This document shows positions 1 through 12,370 of a DNA stretch of 64,000 bases, one piece after another. The DNA is taken from contig NC_079970.1 of assembly GCF_029852145.1 (NCBI RefSeq), positions 6,696,001 through 6,760,000 on the forward strand, in the 5' to 3' direction. The notes under the pieces were generated by a model. That model saw only the letters and a program-made list of their open reading frames with translations, was not told where the DNA came from and ran no database searches. Each line of letters starts with the position of its first letter. The first letter of the stretch is position 1. The translations under genes and the position numbers were made by a program. Origin of the DNA: Microplitis mediator (taxonomy: Eukaryota; Arthropoda; Insecta; Hymenoptera; Braconidae).

Positions 1-231
1 CGTCGAAAAATGCACGGTCCCTTAAGTGACGTTATATAGAGTTTACACTGTATATAAATTTATCCTATTTATTGTTTCAGAATTTTTACAAACGTGAATG
101 GTAACAGTTACCATCTTCGATTGTAAAAATTATAATCTTTAATAGTTACAATTAGCATCTTCGATGTAGTTGTCACCACCATAAATTGTAACTGTTATCA
201 TTCTCAATAATAAAACTAATTATTTTACTAC

Positions 232-452
232 TGCACGCAGATAATTTTTGAGTAAAAATTATCCATAAAGTTTGGTACTGTAAGGACATCTAGCCAGTAA
301 CTAAATTTTTACTGTTGTTAGTAGAAATGCACTTCATTATCATGCTATCGACTAGTATATTTTACAATGTGCATGGGAAAAATTGACATATTAACCACAT
401 GTCCTCAGTATCAAACTTTTCGGGTAATTTTTACTAAAAACTTCTCTGCATG
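232..452. mobile_element. MITE family a, complete copy
   Basis: The left end (GCACGCAGATAATTTTTGAG and on through GTTTGGTACTGTAAGGACAT) is matched in inverted orientation by the right end, where ATGTCCTCAGTATCAAACTTT runs towards TCTGCATGCG. The element is about 220 bp with no coding capacity. The same ends recur around 26.34-27.02 kb, 36.08 kb and 45.06-47.24 kb, directly upstream of the cysteine-rich peptide genes, so this is a dispersed non-autonomous element. Confidence 0.75.
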
Positions 453-537
453 CGAAAAATTTTGCTACCATTTGAAATAGTTGAAATTAAAAATTTAGTA
501 TCGTAAAGAGCATAATAAGATTTTCTTCATATATTTT

Positions 538-847
538 TTACATAGTAAAAAATATTGTGTAATTGTGTCGAAAACGGTTTGTGTTAAAAATTGTAGTGTG
601 TTAAACTAACACAAAGTTTGTGTCACTTTCTTTTGTAACATAAAAAATGTGTTATACACTTTTTATTAACACATTTTGTGTGTTACTGTGGAATTCTTTG
701 CGCCCTCTTGTGGCGATATTTCAACATAATCTTTTTGTTAAAAAGGGGTTACACAAAATTTGTGTCAAAATTTCAACACAAATTTCGTGTCAACCGTTTT
801 TAACACACAAACTGTGTTGATTTTACACAATATTTTTTACTGTGTAC
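538..847. mobile_element. MITE family b (GTAAAAAATATTGTGT ends)
   Basis: Terminal inverted repeats: ACATAGTAAAAAATATTGTG on the left and CACAATATTTTTTACTGTGT on the right. The interior is made of many GTGTTAA / TTAACAC words, so nearly the whole element can fold back. Related copies lie at 58253-58597 and, more decayed, 52011-52650. Non-coding. Confidence 0.8.
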
Positions 848-944
848 TGTCGCTATGATATATTGACCAGTGAGATGTCAGATGTCTATTACAAGTGGGC
901 AGAGATGTTAGTAATAGTAATATAATAGTAGAAGTATAAGCAAA

Positions 945-1080
945 AGTAGCAGCGGTTTAAAAAGGCCCACGCGGCTCGCGGGGACCCGCAACGACAACAA
1001 GTTGCAACCACCTGGCGGCGTTGATGACGGCCACCCAGTACCTCCAGGTGCTCTCGAAAACCCCCTGTTTGCCTGCTGTC
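945..1080. other. GC-rich island, no gene identified
   Basis: A short stretch much richer in G and C than its surroundings (around GCGGCTCGCGGGGACCCG and CTGGCGGCGTTGATGACGG). It may be a promoter-proximal or untranslated exon sequence belonging to the exon-like cluster that follows. No open reading frame of note. Confidence 0.25.
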
Positions 1081-1549
1081 TATTCACACGTCTAAGAGAA
1101 AGAGAGAGAAAGGAAAAAATAATAACCAGACAAAAAAATTGTTAGTGTAAGTACGATGGAGGAAGAAAGTAGTAAGTTCCACTTGGACGCATTACGTTGC
1201 CTGTTATTCTAGTATATTATTACTCTAAAAAATTTTTATACAAAAAGTTATCTCTTTATCTTTCAGGAAAATTTAAGGATATTGATGACTGTTGAATTTT
1301 TTGTGAAATGGTTTTTTTTTTCTATTTTTTCCATGATGATAAATTATCGGTAAAGTTATCGTATCATCTTATAAGTGAAAAAAGTATACGAAGAGTCGAG
1401 CAACTCAGTGAATATACTATACGAGTTTAAACATAAACTTTTAAACTTGCGAAAGTTGTTAACAATAAAAATTGAATTGCAGATAGTAAAGGTGTTCGGT
1501 TTTCTTTAAAAAGAAAAAAAATTTTTAACTCATGTGAATAAAAGAAGCA

Positions 1550-1584
<35 letters not shown>
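1550..1584. repeat. (GAT)n microsatellite
   Basis: About eleven GAT units in a row. On the other strand it produces a poly-Ile low-complexity frame that is not a gene. Confidence 0.9.
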
Positions 1585-1679
1585 GAAAATGGAAAAAGAA
1601 AAAGAAGTAGAAGTAGAAGAGTTTATTATAAGAATGTATAAGAAATGGAGACAATAAAGTATAAGATGTAGTGGCCGAG

Positions 1680-2500
1680 TACGAATAAGAGGATGAGGAG
1701 CAGGGAGGAAGGGTTCTCGGCAGGTCGCAGAGCTTCAGACACAGAGCATCGATTCGCCAGGACGATGGCTTTAAGGGGAATCGCGGGGTGTCGCGTGAAG
1801 CCGCCGTCGCGACGCCGTTGTTGGCGCTGCTGTTGCTGCTACTCCACCACCAACCACCACCACCGCCACCACCACGATCATCACCACTATTACCACCAGC
1901 AACAGCAGCACCACCACCACACTACTGCTACTACTATTGCTACTACTCCTACTATTACTACTACTACTACTACTACTGCTACTACTTCTACTAGCACCTT
2001 GGCCGTTTCTGGTGGCACGAATGCGACGCGCGTGCGGCAAAAGGTCCGGCGCTGACGGCCGGCGCCCGTGTACGACGTGCGTGTGTGCCGCGCTGCTGGC
2101 GAGCCCTCAGCTCAGTAGTCAGAGCGCCGCGCCAGTCTTCAACGAACTCCCCGTCGACTATCAGCCAATGCCGCTTCGGGCCGCGTTAATTTCGAGCTAC
2201 CGGGACACTAACGTGCCGACTCGTGTCGTCGGCTTTACCTACTTAAATTATTACTATTACTATTGTCAACTTTTGTGGAATATTATTATAATTTATACAC
2301 AATTGTCATCCTCATTGCAACAACTAAACAATTATAATCATAATTACATTAACAATAACGATAAATTAAATAGCGATAGTTGTCAATCACTTACGAGATC
2401 CCGTCAAATAGTAAAGCAAAGACGTCTGCAAAAACTACTACTGCATTTAGCTTACGAAGAGTGGAAACGACGGAAGTGCAGTGCCACCGGCGTTAAATAG
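1680..2500 (+). other. GC-rich, triplet-repeat exon-like region
   Basis: This block is far more GC-rich than its flanks and is dominated by CAC/CTG/CTA triplet repeats. All three forward frames are therefore partly open. One runs from an ATG at 1693 to 2055 with His- and Thr-rich runs. Another is open to 2500 but has no ATG in front of its poly-Leu stretch. I recognise no domain. It could be a 5' untranslated exon or an Ala/His/Gln-rich coding exon of the same gene as 3432-3993, and I cannot choose a start. Treated as exon-like, not as a firm CDS. Confidence 0.3.
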
Positions 2501-2639
2501 TCGGTGTTATTTAAACGTGAACTATATTTTAAACACGTTTTGTAATATAAATATATAATATTTACGCGCTATATATATATATTTATATTTTTCAGTTTTA
2601 TTTTTTTTAAATTAAAAATGTTTTAATATTAAAACACAT

Positions 2640-3120
2640 TACACTACTGTATGTACGTACCCTCTATCACACGTTTGACACAGTTGAGTCTGCGCTGTGA
2701 GAGGTTCGCGAGCGGGGGTTGAAAACTCCAGGTGACCGCGTGGACAGACACAAGGCAATCGGAGTGAATAGTAGTGATATTAATTCACAATAAATATGAT
2801 AAATAATTTTCAATAAATATTTATTTTAATTTTAAACAGTGAAGTGAATTATTTAGTAAAATTAGTTTTTTTATTTTTTGAAATAAAGGAAAAAGTTTGC
2901 TACCAAGATATAAATATATTAAGTGACTTGGTTTTATTAATATTTTTTTTAAATTTTATTTTACCTTCATTGAGGTGGTTCGCAGTTCGTGGCCCGGTTA
3001 GAGGGTTTCTCTCGGTCGCGGCCTCCCTACTCTACGTCGGATCTCCTTCACGTCAACTAAGGGACGTCTGTCTTACTGTCGGTTCGCGACAGGGCTAATC
3101 ACGCGCACAAGTGCATATTA
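2640..3120 (+). other. GC-rich leader-like segments
   Basis: Two patches (about 2650-2760 and 2970-3100) with words such as GCGAGCGGGGGTTG and CGGTCGCGGCCTCC stand out from the AT-rich background. They contain only short frames. Together with 1680-2500 and 3432-3993 they look like untranslated exon sequence or regulatory DNA at the start of a gene reading to the right. No promoter element can be pinned down. Confidence 0.25.
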
Positions 3121-3431
3121 ATATATATATATATATATGCATAAATATTAAATATATATAAATTATATTAATTTAAAGTGATAATAATATAATTGAAAAA
3201 TAAGTGATTGGAGTATTTCTGACTGGACTTCTGTCTTTTATCCAGCGATCGTTACGTGATCGCAGGGAGGAAAAGACAGGGATAAATAATAATAAAGGCA
3301 CGTTAAAAGTGTGCCAGTTAGTCGTGGTGATGCCTCGTAGATCGGTACAGGAGCAGTTAGCTGGTAAGGAAGCAGGCGGTGTTGATCGGAAACGCTGACG
3401 AGACCAGTTCCCGCTGGGCCCGGTCCAGGCC

Positions 3432-3993
3432 ATGATCGGCCCGCCTACCCAGAGGGCACGCACCCACCAGCGTCGAACTCGTCATCGTCAACCGGTAACG
3501 CCGGTTGACAATAAAGATCAACTATACGTTACGTCATTGTCGTCAATTACCACTCCATTGTCATTACCATCGACGACACCTTTGCTGTCTTCAACATCAC
3601 CTTTTGAGTCGGGATTTTGTGGTGTTCAGCGAATTCGGTTTGATGCCACTGACCGAGATACTGTTTGGCGGCTACCAACCCCCGATGACGATCAACGAGA
3701 CAAGGACGCTGCTGATGTGCAGTTTATTAATTCAAAATTAAATAAAACCAACAGTAGATTAAGAAAGTGCAGTAATAATAATAATAATAATAATAATAAT
3801 TATAATAATAGTAATAATAGTAGTAATAGTAATAATATTAAAAGTAAAGATAAAAATTATAATATTGATAATAATACAAGAACTACAGTACTGCAACAAG
3901 CAAGACGACAACGCGGAAGGGCGCGGAATCACGGCATCGTCTTCCTTCTTTTTGCCATCGCCGTAACCTTCCTTGCACTTTTCTTCCCACCAG
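3432..3993 (+). CDS. Candidate first coding exon of an unidentified membrane protein
   Basis: The frame opens at an ATG preceded by GC-rich sequence and stays open for 187 codons, ending at a plausible donor (CCACCAG|GTACCG) in phase 1. If the donor is ignored the frame runs to 4070. The predicted peptide begins with a basic Arg/His/Gln-rich segment, then a Ser/Thr/Pro-rich part (about residues 30-60), an acidic part containing DDDQRDKDAAD, a long Asn-rich tract (about 115-150), a basic stretch, and finally a hydrophobic segment (HGIVFLLFAIAVTFLALFF, about 167-185). This suits a signal anchor with a long N-terminal tail, or an exon before a luminal domain. I do not recognise the family. No later exon is visible, so the following intron would be very long. 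The base composition is unlike the flanks, which supports real exon status. The main doubt is that low-complexity frames can arise by chance. Confidence 0.45.
3774..3835. repeat. AAT/AGT triplet repeat
   Basis: An interrupted (AAT)n tract inside the open frame, encoding the poly-Asn run with scattered Ser and Tyr. Confidence 0.85.
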
Positions 3994-4254
3994 GTACCGT
4001 TATGTTTTTTTTAAATAATTATTATTTAAAATCTGATATCTATATCGCATTCAAAAATACTAAGGAGTGATAATAATAATAATTATTATTATTGTCTGGA
4101 GATTGATATAAATTTAGTAACTTTAACCAGCAGTACTGGTCTAATATAAAAAAGTATATATTGGCAATTGTACCGCCTGTGCGTGTCTTTTGCTCGGCTT
4201 GTTCTTTTATCGCACTTCTTCACTCTCAACATCCATATATTTAATATACATATA

Positions 4255-4450
4255 TTTAGTGGTACGAGAAGTCGGTGTAACGGACGCAGTCTCGTCGCCG
4301 ACAAAATATCGTAGCGTGTGTCTCGCAGACACTTTCGAGCCGCGCCCACGTAGTCAACGATGTTATTTATCCCTACGTCTGCCGATGCCGGGTGCCAAGA
4401 GTGTATTTTTTCGCGCGCTACCTATACTCGGATGGACCGTTTCACTCTTT
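4255..4450. other. GC-rich island after the candidate exon
   Basis: A patch of higher GC (around CGCAGTCTCGTCGCCGAC and GAGCCGCGCCCACGTAG). Short frames exist on both strands but none looks like a known protein. It may be a regulatory element in the candidate long intron or another untranslated exon. Confidence 0.2.
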
Positions 4451-4687
4451 TCACTCATGTCACTTACACACTATATCTCTATTTTATTTATTCTTATTCG
4501 CTTCTCTTATACTGCGTCTGGTCTCATCTGTGTTTTCTGATACTGAACTCACTGAGATGAGACAAGATCTACACGTCAGATAAACCAGCAGAGACATTGC
4601 TGAGAAAAAATATATACATATGCATATTTTACACAGCATCCAACCGGTATCTTGGTTACCGTATTGTTGTCCTTGTCATCAGCTCCT

Positions 4688-4862
4688 ACACAGAAAAAAA
4701 AATTTCCACTGAACGTGAATATTCTTGATTAAAGAAATTTTTTTTTACAACTTCAATTTTCTCGAATAAAGTAGAAATCTCTGGCCAAGACAACTTCTCG
4801 GCAGAAGAAAATCTTCACTTGGTTCCCGAAAACGTTTGACTTCAAAAATATTTTCTTTTAAT
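4688..4862. mobile_element. MITE family c, copy 1
   Basis: Shares ACACAGAAAAAA followed by GAATATTCTTGATT, then TTGGTTCCCGAAAACGTTTG, with 27028-27236. The pairing of TCTTGATT- and TCAAGA-type words is a short inverted-repeat structure. Non-coding. Confidence 0.6.
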
Positions 4863-5805
4863 TATTAATTAATGAAATAAAACAAAAGTATGTTGCACCG
4901 AAATAAATAAAGTTGCAAAACACAATAGTCGAGATGATGATGATTAGAAAATTGGCCACCGCAAATCAGTTGAATGGATTCTGCCGAGTGTATCTTTAAG
5001 GTCAGGCCCGATTTATTGATCGAATTTATTGGGTCAATTGATCTGACAACTGATTCTTAGAACTATACCATCAGTAAGTTACTCAATAGAAGGTCTTTTT
5101 AATGCCGCTAACTGTCGCGAAAAAATGCAAATGTCTATTGTTATATTGTAACCTATGTCAAGGCTACTCTGTTGTTATTATTTATTTTTTATATCTATCT
5201 GCTATGAATTTTATTGATGATAAATCCAATGATTTTTTATTGGTAAAACTGAAACTCAGATAAGTTTTTTATAAAGTATTTATAATTTTATTTGTTAAAA
5301 GTGGTTGGCCATTACACACTCGCGATGCGATCAGAGGACGAGACACATAACATTAAAATGTATTTATAATTGTTTATTTCCCTGTCTGGTGTGAGAAATA
5401 AAAAGTAAGAGTCGTCGTAGAGCAAAAGATATTTTTTAGTCGCAAGCATCGTCATATATATACTGTTCGTATTCATATATTTAAGACCTCCCAACGCGAA
5501 TGTATATCAACGCCGAATCTGTGTGATCAACGGGACGAAGAGCGGTGATGGCCGTAGCTCTCCCCAATTCTATGCTACTCTTAAATTTAGACATTATACT
5601 AAGTCTTCTCTTCACTTCTTATACTAAGATCCACTAAAATTCGTTTTTCATGGTTTACGTTACGTTCGTATTATTTTTTTCATCATTATAAATTTTATTA
5701 TTTATTATTTTAACCAATTAATCTTTTCATCATTAGCTTTGAGGACTTTGTTTTTTTAAATATTTATCAATCACCGTTATTACTTTTTATATAAGTTTTT
5801 ATTAA

Positions 5806-6915
5806 CCCGGGTCAAAAATAAAACTTTATTTAGACTTGGTTTACCAAGCCGAAATTTCGAGCCGTTTTTCACGAGACAAACTCGACTTTTTTTAACGGAA
5901 GTATGAAATTCATTGAGTTTTCGCTGAGGTTTAGACTTAGCTGGCTTACTTAGTCAGGATTTAAGACGAAAAAGTCGAAATCAAGTCGAAATTGACTTGG
6001 TTTAGACTTATTTGACTTAAATTTCAAGACGGAAAAGTCAAAATCAAGTCAATTTTGACTTATTTGACTTAAATTAAAAGGCGAAAAAGTCAAAACTAAG
6101 ATGAAACATGAAAAACACATTTTACACTAAAAAATACTGCTTGCTGTTGACTTGATTGATCAAGTCTAAAGTAAAGCGAATCAATTTTTTTTTCTATTTG
6201 GTTCAGCAAATCGAAACCCAGGTCAGAAATAAAACTTGATTTAGACTTTGGTTACCAAGTAGAAATTTCGAGCCGTTTTTCACAAGATAAATTCAACTCT
6301 TTTTTACGAAAATTTGAAATAGATTGAGTTTTCGCCTTGGTTTAGACTTAACTGACTTACTCGCACCTCAAATCGAAGTGTTTTAATTTAAAACACCTGA
6401 GTATTTAATTGCCATTTAAATACATTGCAGTCACTTTCTAAACTTCGCAAGTGTGTAGAAAGTGAGTACAATGTATCTGAATGGCAATGAAATACTTAGG
6501 TGTTTAAAATTTAAACACTTCGATTTAAAGTGTAGTGACAATTTAAGACAAAGAAATCAAGTCGAAATTGACTTGTTTTAAACTCATTCGACTCGAATTA
6601 TAAGCCGAAAAAGTTAAAACTAAAGTGAAACATGAAAAACCATTTTACACTAAAAAATCCTGCTTGCTATTGACTTGAATGATCAAGTCTAAAGTAAGGC
6701 AAATCAATTTTTTTTCGAATTGGTTCAGCATCAAAAATAACGTGGATGACTGTCTTGCTCGAAGTGAAGACGAATTGAAACTAAGATGAAAAAAGTTCTA
6801 AAAATTGACAAAAATTTAATTTTAGTCAAAAAACTCAAGATCTTCTCGGAAAATCGATAACTTCTAAAAAAATAAGATGAAGCGAGCCTGAATCAAGTTT
6901 TATTTTTGATCCGGG
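5806..6915. mobile_element. Non-autonomous element with CCCGGGTCAAAAATAAAACT ends
   Basis: The left end CCCGGGTCAAAAATAAAACT is matched in inverted orientation by AGTTTTATTTTTGATCCGGG at the right. The left part is duplicated internally (compare about 5820-5900 with 6218-6300), and words such as GACTTGGTTTAGACTT repeat throughout. There is no open frame. Another hairpin element lies inside it at 6365-6531. Confidence 0.75.
6365..6531. repeat. Perfect-stem hairpin element nested in the 5.8-6.9 kb element
   Basis: The left arm begins TCAAATCGAAGTGTTT and the right arm ends AAACACTTCGATTTAAAG. The arms pair over about 70 bp (including CATTGCAGTCACTTTCT against AGAAAGTGAGTACAATG) around a small loop near 6440-6460. 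It looks like a younger fold-back insertion. Confidence 0.8.
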
Positions 6916-7616
6916 AAGTGATCAAAGTCTTACATACTTTGGTATTTATATATTGTGGATAAAATTTTCCAGTCTTAATTTCAAATCGTTCAGTTACATT
7001 TCATACTTTTTTATTTTAACTTTTTTTATGTTAATAATATAAGAATATTTTAGCGTCTCTAGGGGTTACTTTAGCTTCGGCTGTTCAATGTCCGTCTTTT
7101 TAGGGAGGAATGACGTGTGCCCTGGTCTCCCTTTGGATTCATACTCCCCAAACTAGCACGCACCATCGAATGTATTTCCGTCACGGTCTTCGAATAATAT
7201 ATTTCGTGCAAACTACAATAATATCAATGTATACGTATTTGTAAATGTATATATTTATGGATGTATCAAGAAATATATATATACATACATTTGTATATAT
7301 TCTTCATGCATATATGCTTTCTTAGATTTTTTTGTCGTTTTTTTTTATAAAAACCCCGTGAAATTTAACAGATTTTATCCTCAAGGGGATTACCGCACCC
7401 TTGTTATCCTTTGTTAAAAATTTATTCAGTTTTATTTTTTCTCACATTTTTCTTTTTCTAACTTATACTTTAAGTTTATTTGACAATAAAATTCGAAAAA
7501 AGGATCATTTGACCGTACTAAGAATGAATTTTATATTTTAATGCTAGAATAAATTAATTCTTATAAAAAAAATATTTAAGTATATATTTAACCTTGTAGT
7601 TGTGGTAAATGAATTG

Positions 7617-7702
7617 AGAGGCGCCGGGATAGAAGTGCATTTTTAAAATATTTATAAAAAAAAAAAAAAAAAAAAATTCTTTGTCTGCTGGCGCCTCTTC
7701 GA
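7617..7702. repeat. Short inverted repeat around a poly(A) tract
   Basis: GAGAGGCGCCGG on the left pairs with CTGGCGCCTCTTC on the right, and an A-run of about 22 lies between them. It may be a small fold-back element or a processed fragment. Confidence 0.4.
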
Positions 7703-8340
7703 GATCATTCGATCAAAATGAATTTAAACCCTTCATTCTATCACAGCGGGGCTCTTTTTTAAATCCTTCGCGTTTGATTTTTTTTTTAATTCTAAGAAAG
7801 AAATCTAAAGCGAATAAAAAAAATGTATAAAAAATAAGTACGTATTCAAATGTGATTCAAAAAAAAACTGAGGGATTTTTTTTTTTATTTATACAAAGAA
7901 TGTTAAATAGATTTTTCGAATGCGTCCTATTGAATTGTTTTATCAAAAGAAATATAAACCGTGTGCGTGAAAATTCAAATCAAGAATTTGTATCGCGACA
8001 TGTGTGATGACACCAAAATACGGGTTAATAATGGTGTTAAAATTTACTGATATAAAACAATTAAATTTTACAATACTGAAATTTTTACACTTTTGCGTTT
8101 GAAAAATTTTTTATCACTCATATTGTAATTTTTAGTTTTGTTTTGTGCCCATAATTTTAAGAGGCTGCTTTGCTGTCTATTACATAACAAAAAAAAAATT
8201 AAGGTAAATTTACTATGAGGTAAAAGAAACTAGAAAAAGTCCAAAAATTTAGTGATTTCTCTTTTTACTTCAATTAAAAATTTATTCGATGGTAAAAATT
8301 ACTGATTAACATAAATTTAATTATCGTGAGTTCATCCTGC

Positions 8341-8530
8341 AAAAAAATTTCAAAATGAACGCAGATTAAATCTGAAGTAGATGTGGATTGGATGGATTTT
8401 TTTTTTATTCAACTTCCGTAGAGTGAAATCCACTCCGAAAAGATTGACTTCGAGTGACGGAGACGAAGTAGATTTGGATTGAAATAAAATCCATATTTAC
8501 TCCAAATTCACTCTCGATTTTTTATAGTAC
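8341..8530. repeat. Dispersed repeat family e, copy 1
   Basis: Shares GCAGATTAAATCTGAAGTA, GAGTGAAAT and AAAATCCATATTTACTCC-type words with 12065-12370. Probably a decayed MITE. Non-coding. Confidence 0.5.
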
Positions 8531-10640
8531 AGCACAAAAGAACGGATTATATTTTTCTTCTGGATATATATAGAGACACGAAATTATAAACGAGTAAATT
8601 GTATGCATATCATCAATTGTTTGTTGTAAATTTACTCGAAAAATTTTAGCGTATCTTGAAAAATATAACGTAGACCCTGAAACGTAAATCGTGACTCATA
8701 GAAGTAAAAGTCAATCTTCTGGCATGCCGAGGGTTAAACTTTATATTACGGTATCGACCACCTTTTTGTCAATGGAAAAGTTTATCATGGCGGTGAAAGA
8801 CAAAAAGGAAATGAAGATAAGAGATGCTCATTCATATGGAAAAAGCAAAAGATATAAGTATATATACATATATGTACGATAATATAAATGGTTACATTGT
8901 ATAATGTATACATACATGATAAGAAAAATTCAAATATTCAATCTGTGAATATTTATCCAAGATAAAGATATTGAATCAATGCGATGTGAAAAGACCAGTA
9001 CGTTTTAAATTAATTAACGTGTGATATTTCATTTATTTATTTTAAATTTATTAGCCTATTAATTGTAACAAATTTATTGCAGATATAAATTTATATATAT
9101 TTTACTCATTAACTGTAAATTCTCATAAATTAAATCTTGCGTCATCCGTTATTCTGGTTATTATAAGGCGGGAACACCATATATGTTATTGCATGATGTT
9201 AAATTATATCTTATGTTAATAGATATATTTTTAATTAAATGTAACTAACATTCAAATTTAAAAAAAATTATTTTTATTTTACGAATATAGAAAACTAGTT
9301 TTAAAAATTTTATTTTTTATCATAAGAATAAAAGTTCATTATATATATCTTTAATTTTTTATTCATTACCCGCGAAATCAGGAATTTTGAAAATTTATAA
9401 ATAATTTCATTAAATTCAAAATATATATTTTGGATATTCAAAATAATTTTTTAAAATTACTATTGAGTTTTTAAATTTGATAACAATTTTATTTACAGTG
9501 GAGGCAATTATTTATTTTGTTTTTGAAATTTATGTTTCATTCAAAAACATTTTAATTAATATTAAATAAAAAAGTCTCCGTCAGTACGCTCCAAATTTTC
9601 AAAATAAAAAACTTAAAATTGTTCACTTAAAATATGAGTTTAATAATTTTTCATATCTGAAAAAATTTTCATATTGTTTTTCATAAATTTTAGATTTATC
9701 AATAATAAATTGACTAAAAATTGTATTAATGACCAATTTCATTTTTATCAAGAGTGCAAGTTCATCTTTTTCAAAATAATTTTATTTTTCCACAGAAAAT
9801 TTTTATAACAGATTTAAACTTTGAAAATAAATATCTTTGTCTGAAAATACGATGTCACGCTTAAATAACCGCGACAAAATAACCAACGAAACACACTCAA
9901 AAACCATGATAAAAAGGCGGTTATTTTGTCTTTGGTTGAACTGTTACGCAACCGAAAATACATCCAAATACATGACTTAGAAATTGAAAGATCTTTCAAA
10001 AAGAGAGCATACATTTTTTTTTAAATTTAGAGCAAGTATTTGCCATCAATATTTTAACTCCATTTCTCATCAGAAAACTTTTCAAAAATGAGGAAAATTA
10101 TTGTGACCCTAATTTCGAGTTACAAAAAATTCAAAACGACCTAAAATCTGACATACATTTCGTTACCTAATAGAGTCAACTAAAAATATTTCATCAAATA
10201 ATAAATAAAAAATAAAATCCACACCTAAAAAGTACAACATTCACATCATTATTTCTTTATTTACCTAAGCTTCATCTTTAACAACTGACCATTATTAAGT
10301 ATCTCATATTAGTAACACCCCATAAATCACGATACTTATTTTTCTATATATATATAATCATAAGAAAACCAGGTAGCGATTTTTTTATTTCTCTTTCTGA
10401 AAGATAAAAAATAAAAAATAAAAATATGTACCTGCGGTTATGTCTAGCAGTCTACTACATATATATCTATCTATCAGTCTACATCGTCTACAGTGGGTAG
10501 ATTCTCAGACAAGAGTATTTTTCCAAGCCACTGAGGATATATGAATCGAGTGGAGTAGGTGAAGATATATAGTGTAGTAGAAAGAGCGAAAGTGAGTAGG
10601 GTATAAGGCTGTAGGCTGCAAGGTATGAGTAGGGAAGAAA
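8531..10640. other. AT-rich stretch without a supported gene
   Basis: Only short frames occur. The bases are highly AT-rich with scattered TATATA runs, and I see no conserved protein, splice pattern or repeat boundary worth naming. Confidence 0.5.
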
Positions 10641-11050
10641 ACCCATAAGAATAGTATAGTGCACAGTGATGCTCGTGTATTAGGTATGACAGCTGCTGTC
10701 ACGGCTGGTGCTTCGACCATGTGCTCGGCCGTGCGCGCACACGTCTCGGCTATTTTTTTTTTCTTTTTTTTCCTTTATTTTGTTATTTTGTTCACCAACA
10801 CTACACCCTCATTTGGTGTATACTCAACATTCACCTTCCACTTACTCTCGTTCTTCATTATATTACTATACTTGTCTCATAAACCTCAACATGTAACATC
10901 TTGCGTTAGTTATTCCCTCTCTTTCTTTTCATTAGTCTTAAAGGTACTTGTTAGCGACCACTTGCGGCTCAAGTGCCTCTTCCTGTATTCCTTGGGGGTA
11001 CCTTTGAGGCCTGCCTCAACCCTTGGCGCTAAATTACACGCGAAAAGCCT
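10641..11050. other. GC-richer island with short frames, no gene identified
   Basis: Around 10670-10750 and 10960-11045 the GC content rises (GCTCGGCCGTGCGCGCACAC is an example). The frame at 10659-11090 is mostly a translated poly-pyrimidine tract with no recognisable domain. It may be a conserved regulatory island or an untranslated exon. Confidence 0.2.
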
Positions 11051-11240
11051 CAACATTTTTTTTTTTTTAATACTAAATATTATAGTCTGAAAATGTCTGT
11101 TGGTCTGTTTACTTTATATATAATTAGGGGTGAGGGACATTTTCATTTTACCAGATAAAATTGTTGCCATATTATTGAGAGTAAAAGTGTAACGAAAGAT
11201 TTTAATTTTTATATTTTCTTTACGGAAAAAAAAGATTGAC

Positions 11241-11792
11241 AACACGGAAAAAAAATAACTTTAAAAATGAGTATTTGAAATTATAACCCGAAACCCGGGT
11301 GTCAATATGGGGAATTTTAACATTCAAATATTAAATTTTTTAATACGTGTCGTCAATTTTCTAAGTATCAGTTACGATTTTTGAAGTTCAAATAGTAATT
11401 TTTCTTACATAGACAATAAATTTTCATACTTATCTTGTAATTATTCACGTTTGAATCATAAACGAAAAAATTTATATAGTTCATTTTTTTCCGTGAATAA
11501 TTGTAGTTCAACTTCTAATTATTTATGTTATGTTCAATAACTAATGTCGTTTCAATCAGTAAAATTATGATTTGAATGTTTAAACTGCTATAATTAACAG
11601 TTAATCGTTGAAATATACTGCGACTATTTAAAATTACTACTTAAACCTTAAAAAACTACAAGACACTTGTCAAAAAAATGCATCTGTTATTAATTTCTTA
11701 CGTTCTACTCCATAATATTTATTAAGATTCGGTCTAGGCGCACTGTTGATGAAAATCTGAGTATTATTTACTAATATTTTTTTTCCGTGTTG
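11241..11792. mobile_element. MITE with ACACGGAAAAAAA ends
   Basis: Left end CAACACGGAAAAAAAATAA, right end TTTTTTTTCCGTGTTG. The interior is AT-rich, contains inverted words such as AAATTATAACCC, and has no coding capacity. The CACGG/CCGTG ends are shared by other elements in the window (30582-31900, 36460-37390, 60621-60873), suggesting mobilisation by one transposase type. Confidence 0.65.
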
Positions 11793-12064
11793 ACACTCTT
11801 TTTTAAATAAAGAAAATGGTATTTTGTTTAAAAATATTTTATTACGATTTGTAAAAAATATTGGGGTAAGTTGGTCACCCCCGATAGTTTAGCTATTTTT
11901 TAATTTCTACTAAGAAAAATTTTTTCTTACAATAGTGGCCCATTTTACCTCAGAGTCGATTTTTTCTAGTTTCCAATAAAAAAATTTAAATAGTAAATAT
12001 TTGAAAATAATTTTTTTCCATTGAAAATTTTAAAATAACCGCATGCTCAAGCTGATCAATTTTC

Positions 12065-12370
12065 CTCATACTGTAAAAAAATTTGTGGAGTAAATGCGGA
12101 TTAAATCTGAAGTAAATATGGAGCAGATAATTTTTTAAATATTTAATCCTCGGAGTGAAATTTATTCCGAAGGGAAATTAATTTTAACATTAAAACTCCA
12201 ATTCGGAGTTAATGCGAATGATTAAAATTTATATCACTCTGCTAAAAAAAATCCCTATTTACGAAATATGCGCAGTAATTTCCCTTAAACTCGGAATTCC
12301 GAGTGACAGAGTGAATTCGGATGAAAATAAAATCCATTTTCAATCCGAATTCTTGTTTACAAAAAAAAAA
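12065..12370. repeat. Dispersed repeat family e, copy 2
   Basis: GCGGATTAAATCTGAAGTAA and the following GGAGTGAAAT-type words match 8341-8530. The frame across it is a by-product of the repeat. Non-coding. Confidence 0.5.

Noticed and set aside
1427..1654. Minus-strand frame with a poly-Ile run
   Set aside because: A translated (GAT)n microsatellite and AT-rich DNA.
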